Shown one piece after another: positions 59,823 through 64,000 of a stretch of DNA of 64,000 bases; positions within the stretch are counted from its first letter, which is position 1, and each line of letters begins with the position of its first letter. This DNA comes from SHZL01 sp963784425 (GTDB lineage: Bacteria > Pseudomonadota > Gammaproteobacteria > Xanthomonadales > SZUA-36): assembly GCA_963784425.1 (NCBI GenBank), contig CAWARM010000010.1:1-64000 (forward strand), written 5' to 3'. A program made the translations under genes and the position numbers. The notes beneath the pieces were generated by a model. The model saw only the letters and a list, made by a program, of their open reading frames with translations. It was not told the DNA's origin and ran no database searches.

Positions 59823-62291
59823 ATGCTTACACTCATGATTCTGGCATTGTTTGCCGTATCCATCATCTGCGCCTTCTATGGCGCCCAGTTGATGGTCTGG
59901 ACGATTGCCCTGTTTGGGACCATCGTGCTGTTTGCCGGCGCCGGCGCCTTGTCCACTACAGGCTTGCTTGTGTCCTTGTGCCTGCTTGTCCTGGTTGCCG
60001 TGCCGCTCAACTATCGTCCGTGGCGATCGCGCTATTTAAGCGTTCCTTTACTTGAGCAATACCAGCGCATGATTCCAACCATGTCCGAAACCGAGCATAC
60101 GGCGCTGGCGGCGGGCACGGTGGGCTGGGAAGGGGAGTTATTTGCCGGCAAGCCGGACTGGAAGAAACTGCTGGGCCTTCCATTCCTCGAATTGAGCGTG
60201 GAAGAACAGGCATTCCTGGACGGTCCGGTGGAAGAGTTATGCGACATGCTCAACCAATGGGAGGTTACTCACCGCGATGCCGACCTGAACCCTCAAACCT
60301 GGGAATTCCTCAAGAAAAATAAATTTTTCGGCATGATCATTCCCAAGAGTTATGGTGGCCTGGGTTTTTCCGCGCTGGCTCATCGTGCGGTTTTGCAGAA
60401 AATTTCCTCAGTTTGCCCCGTGGCAGGTTCGCACGTAGCGGTGCCGAACTCACTGGGCCCGGGCGAATTGCTGGTGCATTACGGCACTGAAGAACAAAAA
60501 GCCTATTACCTGCCGAGGCTGGCACGGGGCGAGGAGATTCCCTGCTTTGGCCTGACCGGACCCACTGCCGGATCAGACGCCACCTCTATCCCGGACTTCG
60601 GCATCGTGTGCAAGGGGGACTTCAAGGGCAAATCGGTAGTCGGTATCAAGCTCAACTTTGACAAGCGCTACATCACCCTGGCACCCGTTGCCACCCTGAT
60701 TGGCCTTGCCTTCAGGTTATATGATCCAGACGGCCTGCTCGGTGACCGGAAGGACCTGGGAATCAGCCTTGCGCTGGTGCCGCGCAACACGCCAGGCCTG
60801 GTCATAGGCACGCGTCACCTGCCGTTGAATGTACCGTTTCAAAACGGACCCCTGCGCGGCAAGGATGTGTTTGTTCCGCTGGACGCACTCATCGGTGGTG
60901 TTGAATCGGCCGGACATGGCTGGCGCATGCTGGTCGAATTGCTCTCGGTGGGCCGTGCCATTTCATTGCCCTCCTGTTCAACAGGCGGACTGAAGATGGC
61001 GGCGTTTGCTGTGGGCGCATATGCGCGCATCCGCAAACAATTCAATGTCCCGATCGGCCGGTTTGAAGGGATTGAAGCTCCGCTGGCAAGGATTGCTGCC
61101 AATGCATATTCAGGTTCTGCGCTTTCGCGCATGACTGCAACGGCCGTGGACCTCGGAGAGAAGCCAGCGGTGCCCTCAGCCATAGCCAAGTACCACACCA
61201 CGGAAAAGGGCCGGGAAGTCATCATCGATGCCATGGATATTCATGGTGGCAAGGGCATTATTCTTGGCCCGCGCAACTACCTTGGCCGCGCCTGGCAGGG
61301 CATGCCCATCTGGATTACGGTAGAGGGCGCCAATATCCTGACCCGGAGCATGATGATATTTGGCCAGGGGGCCATACGTTGCCACCCTTACCTGCTGCGT
61401 GAAATGGAAGCCGTGGGAATTGCGGACCCGGCAAAACGCATCGACGTGTTCGATAAGCTGTTGTTTGCGCATATCGGCTATTCCATTCGCAATGCAGTGC
61501 GCAGCCTGGTCCTCGGAATGAGTTTTGGCAAATTTGCTGCCGTGCCCAGGGATAGACGCACGGCAAAGTATTACCAGAAACTGTCGCGTTATTCCGCATC
61601 ACTGGCTTTGGTTTCCGAGGCTGCAATGCTCATGCTGGGGGGCAAACTCAAACAGAAGGAGCACCTGTCTGCCCGCCTGGGTGATGTGCTCAGCCAGTTG
61701 TACATCTGTTCGGCCATGCTCAAACGATATGAAGCCATCGACCGGCCAGCGGCAGACCAGGCCATCCTGGCCTGGGCATTTCATGACTCCATTTACAAGA
61801 TTCAGTTGGCCTTGCAGCAGGTGCTGGACAATTTTCCCAACCGCGCCATGCGTGTACTTTTGCATGTTTTGGTTTTTCCCTTTGGACGCCGGGAGCGCAT
61901 ACCTGGTGACCGGCTAACCCATAAAGTTGCGCAACTGCTAATGGCGCCATCTGATACCCGCGACCGTCTCACCCACGGCATCTACAAGTCTGCCCGCACG
62001 GGCCATCCTGTAGGCTTGATGGACGAGGCCTTGCCGCAGGTCATTGCTGCCGAACCCCTGGAACGCAAGTTGCTCAAGGCATTGAAGAGCGGTGAAATCG
62101 AGGGCATGACCTGGGACCAGCAACTGGAAGCGGCGGTTACCCGGGGCATCCTCAGCGCACCGGAGGCGGAAATCATGGTTCGGGTCAGGGCCCTGGTAAT
62201 GGAAATCATTGCGGTGGATGAATTCCACAGTGAAGACATTCGCCTCGGGCAACAGCTGGACTCCCGGCTGGGTCAACAGCACGCGGCCTGA
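59823..62291 (+). CDS. fadE: Acyl-CoA dehydrogenase FadE
   Basis: An 822-residue FadE-type acyl-CoA dehydrogenase catalysing the first step of beta-oxidation with FAD, close to E. coli FadE (814). The N-terminal 70 residues hold two or three hydrophobic helices for membrane attachment (LTLMILALFAVSIICAFYG, LLVSLCLLVLVAVPL). The dehydrogenase core has FFGMIIPKSYGGLGFSALAH, FGLTGPTAGSDATSIPD and VGRAISLPS. The C-terminal domain is the DUF1974 region of FadE. ATG 59823 follows AGGGAG; a longer in-frame extension would lie in the promoter. Probably fatty-acid-regulated. Confidence 0.95.
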   Translation: MLTLMILALFAVSIICAFYGAQLMVWTIALFGTIVLFAGAGALSTTGLLVSLCLLVLVAVPLNYRPWRSRYLSVPLLEQYQRMIPTMSETEHTALAAGTVGWEGELFAGKPDWKKLLGLPFLELSVEEQAFLDGPVEELCDMLNQWEVTHRDADLNPQTWEFLKKNKFFGMIIPKSYGGLGFSALAHRAVLQKISSVCPVAGSHVAVPNSLGPGELLVHYGTEEQKAYYLPRLARGEEIPCFGLTGPTAGSDATSIPDFGIVCKGDFKGKSVVGIKLNFDKRYITLAPVATLIGLAFRLYDPDGLLGDRKDLGISLALVPRNTPGLVIGTRHLPLNVPFQNGPLRGKDVFVPLDALIGGVESAGHGWRMLVELLSVGRAISLPSCSTGGLKMAAFAVGAYARIRKQFNVPIGRFEGIEAPLARIAANAYSGSALSRMTATAVDLGEKPAVPSAIAKYHTTEKGREVIIDAMDIHGGKGIILGPRNYLGRAWQGMPIWITVEGANILTRSMMIFGQGAIRCHPYLLREMEAVGIADPAKRIDVFDKLLFAHIGYSIRNAVRSLVLGMSFGKFAAVPRDRRTAKYYQKLSRYSASLALVSEAAMLMLGGKLKQKEHLSARLGDVLSQLYICSAMLKRYEAIDRPAADQAILAWAFHDSIYKIQLALQQVLDNFPNRAMRVLLHVLVFPFGRRERIPGDRLTHKVAQLLMAPSDTRDRLTHGIYKSARTGHPVGLMDEALPQVIAAEPLERKLLKALKSGEIEGMTWDQQLEAAVTRGILSAPEAEIMVRVRALVMEIIAVDEFHSEDIRLGQQLDSRLGQQHAA

Positions 62292-62301
62292 GGATGACTT
62301 A

Positions 62302-62332
62302 GGGAAGCTCTGAATAAATCGGAGTTTCCTTA
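62302..62332. repeat. Interspersed palindromic repeat, copy 3
   Basis: GGGAAGCTCTGAATAAATC followed by GGAGTTTCCTTAG, 10 bp after the fadE stop. Nearly identical to 1239-1267 and related to 42799-42830. All three copies begin within 20 bp of a stop codon. Confidence 0.62.
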
Positions 62333-62415
62333 GCAACGCATGCCGCTGGACTGCCTCGGGAACCATTTTCCGGGGAGCGTTTAAACCATTTCTTGGGAAT
62401 CCCGTCAAACACGTC

Positions 62416-62994
62416 ATGGGAGGAATCGCCAGGGTGAAAGCGTGGAGCGCGGCGAGCACAGGCCACGACGATGACCGGAACCTGGTTTCGTTGGCGCTTG
62501 GCGGTGATGTTCCTGCATTTGAGTCGCTGTATCGCGGTCATCGCGAGCGCGTACATGGCCTGGTATGGCGTCTGTGCGGATGCAACCAGGCGCTTGCCGA
62601 GGACTTGTTGCAGGAAACGTTTGTGCGGGCCTGGAGCAAGTTGCATTTGTTTCGTGGCGAAAGCCTGTTCGGCACCTGGTTACACCGCTTGGCGGTGAAT
62701 GTGGCGCTGAGTGATCGCCGCATTCGAGTGCGCCGGGCGAGATTTGAATCCAGCCTCGATGAAACGGCTGAGCGGACAGCAATAGGTCATCGTGATGTGC
62801 ATGCCGCGGATCATCGGGACCTGGAAAGGGCAATCGCCGGCTTACCGGAGCGCGCCCGCACAGTACTTATACTGTTTGACATTGAAGGCTATGGACACGC
62901 TGAAATTGCCGATATTACAGGTATGGCCGAGGGGTCCTCAAAAGCCCAGTTGCACAGGGCGCGAAAACTGCTGCGCGAGGAACTGGATTCATGA
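62416..62994 (+). CDS. ECF-family RNA polymerase sigma factor
   Basis: A 192-residue sigma70-family factor of the extracytoplasmic-function type, with only region 2 (FESLYRGHRERVHGLVWRL, DLLQETFVRAWSKL) and region 4 (LPERARTVLILFDIEGYGH, EIADITGMAEGSSKAQLHRA). It directs RNA polymerase to stress-type promoters, often its own. ATG 62416 is assumed; a GTG at 62434 is an alternative. The stop overlaps the next gene (ATGA), probably its membrane anti-sigma factor. Confidence 0.92.
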   Translation: MGGIARVKAWSAASTGHDDDRNLVSLALGGDVPAFESLYRGHRERVHGLVWRLCGCNQALAEDLLQETFVRAWSKLHLFRGESLFGTWLHRLAVNVALSDRRIRVRRARFESSLDETAERTAIGHRDVHAADHRDLERAIAGLPERARTVLILFDIEGYGHAEIADITGMAEGSSKAQLHRARKLLREELDS

Positions 62995-63569
62995 ATCAAT
63001 CGCATACTGAACAGGAAATGCTGCGCAAAATTGCGCTTCTGCCGCGAGAACTGGCGCCGGTAAACGACCCGTGGCCAAAAATCTCTGCCCGCATAAGCAC
63101 ACTTTCCCGTGACCGTGTATCTACCCGTGGACAGGCAACACGCCTGTGGCCTTTTGCCGTTGCGGCCACGGCGCTGCTCCTGGTAGCAATGGCGCTGATT
63201 GTTGGTCAGCCGCGGGATTCGTCATTACCCAGGAATTTGTCATCAGATTACCCAGCCACGCCCGAACTGGCACAGCAGTATCCTGCTGCCGGGACAAGCG
63301 CTGCAAGCGAGGCCGAATACCAGGCCGCGTTCAGGGAGTTCATGACATCGGGTGCGGCGCACGCATTGCCTGTGCAACCGTCCACGGAAGCTTTTGGTGC
63401 CGGGTGGAGCGCGTTGCGCCAGGCAGAAGTTGAATTGCAAGTAGCGCTGAACCAGGAACCTGACAATCAATTTCTGAACTCGCATATGCAGGCCTTGCGG
63501 GCCCGCCAACTGGAATTGCTACAACAGATATCGGCAGCAGATATGGCCGCCTGGAGAGACACCATATGA
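62991..63569 (+). CDS. Putative membrane-anchored anti-sigma factor
   Basis: A 192-residue bitopic protein: a cytoplasmic N-terminus of about 50 residues (DPWPKISARISTLSRD), one membrane helix (LWPFAVAATALLLVAMALIV), and a periplasmic Gln/Ala-rich helical tail. There is no zinc-binding HxxxCxxC motif, so it is not a ZAS-type anti-sigma factor. Its position, coupled by ATGA to the sigma gene, and its topology support the role. It overlaps the following DUF4097 gene by 4 bp. Confidence 0.75.
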   Translation: MNQSHTEQEMLRKIALLPRELAPVNDPWPKISARISTLSRDRVSTRGQATRLWPFAVAATALLLVAMALIVGQPRDSSLPRNLSSDYPATPELAQQYPAAGTSAASEAEYQAAFREFMTSGAAHALPVQPSTEAFGAGWSALRQAEVELQVALNQEPDNQFLNSHMQALRARQLELLQQISAADMAAWRDTI

Positions 63570-64000
63570 ACATCGGCTATATGAAGGGCAAACTCCCGCT
63601 ACTGGCTTGCATGGCAGTGCTGTATTTCCCTGTTGTCGAAGCAAAAACCCCAATTGATGAAAGCAGGCCAATCGCTGCGGATGGGCTGGTCGAAATCGAC
63701 AACCTGGCAGGCCGCATAGAAATCACCGCCTGGGATAAGCCGGAAGTGCATATTACCGGCGAGCTGGGTGAGGACGTGGAGAAACTGGAAATACAGGAGT
63801 CGGCGGCGGGAGTGAAAATCCGGGTTCGCAACCGTCAGGACCAGCGCAATGTGGATGAAACATTTCTGATCTTGCAGGTACCTGCGACGGTAAGCGTGGA
63901 AGCGGAAAGCGTCAGTGCAGACCTGGCTGTCCACGGATTAACTGGAGCAAGCGTGGTCTTTAACACGGTTAGCGGCGATTTGACCGCGGAAGTGCAAACC
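63566..64000 (+). CDS. DUF4097-type beta-helix repeat protein, cut by the right edge
   Basis: The first 145 residues of an envelope protein. A signal peptide (NIGYMKGKLPLLACMAVLYF) is followed by ADGLVEIDNLAGRIEITAWD and repeated beta units of the form SADLAVHGLTGASVVFNTVSGDL, typical of DUF4097 (putative adhesin-like beta helix). Such proteins are often the last gene of ECF sigma/anti-sigma operons. Coupled to the anti-sigma gene by ATGA. Function unknown. Confidence 0.85.
   Translation, partial: MNIGYMKGKLPLLACMAVLYFPVVEAKTPIDESRPIAADGLVEIDNLAGRIEITAWDKPEVHITGELGEDVEKLEIQESAAGVKIRVRNRQDQRNVDETFLILQVPATVSVEAESVSADLAVHGLTGASVVFNTVSGDLTAEVQT

Overview
The window is chromosomal DNA of a Gammaproteobacterium, GC-rich by eye (high 50s percent). 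Gene orders typical of the group support this: yicC-gmk-rpoZ-spoT-ridA-recG, comM-ubiK-glnB, pilMNOPQ, rph-rdgB-hemW. So do a type II citrate synthase, GTP-dependent PEP carboxykinase, a large membrane-anchored FadE, SixA, YajQ, SufT and the HutF/HutG branch of histidine degradation. I see no rRNA, tRNA, prophage, plasmid, CRISPR or complete IS. The genus cannot be fixed from the sequence; a free-living aerobic lineage outside the Enterobacterales fits best.

Layout. 1-5.1 kb: comM (cut by the left edge), ubiK, a PII protein without amtB, a beta-hydroxyacid dehydrogenase and a membrane TolB-like/TPR protein. 5.1-14.6 kb: the minus-strand recG-ridA-spoT-rpoZ-gmk-yicC block, then divergent rph-rdgB-hemW and rpmE2. 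14.7-24.7 kb: gltA, an uncharacterised gene overlapping mrcA, and the overlapping pilMNOPQ operon for type IV pilus alignment and secretin. 24.7-31.4 kb: a four-gene overlapping operon (hutG, hutF, DUF938, free-Met-sulfoxide reductase), sixA, a coupled periplasmic protease/FHA membrane protein pair, and yajQ. 31.5-39 kb: a CarD-family regulator that appears to start at ATT, a methyltransferase, a type III PLP decarboxylase, a MITE-like element, tag plus a threonine dehydratase-like gene, a perfect 29-bp inverted repeat and pepN. 39-46 kb: two lipoproteins, mnmG, a frameshifted DUF6065 gene and glnS. 45.7-53.2 kb: lemA, a tiny Cys-rich ORF and an M48 protease, then a GMC oxidoreductase, an MFS-like transporter and a FecCD/BtuCD-type ABC pair. 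53.3-64 kb: rppH, sufT, apbE, pckG, a TetR regulator coupled to a frameshifted SEC-C/TPR/O-GlcNAc-transferase gene, fadE and an ECF sigma operon running off the right edge.

How genes work together: spoT, rpoZ and gmk join guanine nucleotide metabolism to (p)ppGpp signalling. pilMNOPQ and comM are both linked to type IV pili and natural transformation. HutF and HutG convert formiminoglutamate to glutamate via N-formylglutamate. gltA, pckG and fadE form the central-carbon and fatty-acid part of the window. lemA, the Cys-rich ORF and the M48 protease look like one envelope quality-control operon.

Most interesting: (1) a 39-codon ORF with a CxxCxC-x4-CxxCxC-x4-C pattern whose stop overlaps the M48 protease start; (2) the trypsin-like protease/FHA membrane protein pair; (3) the apparent ATT start of the CarD-family gene; (4) a MITE-like element that supplies the stop codon of tag; (5) a palindromic repeat family sitting just downstream of three unrelated genes; (6) in-frame 15-bp repeats that multiply the start codon of an ABC ATPase; (7) repeats that multiply the -35 box in front of fadE.
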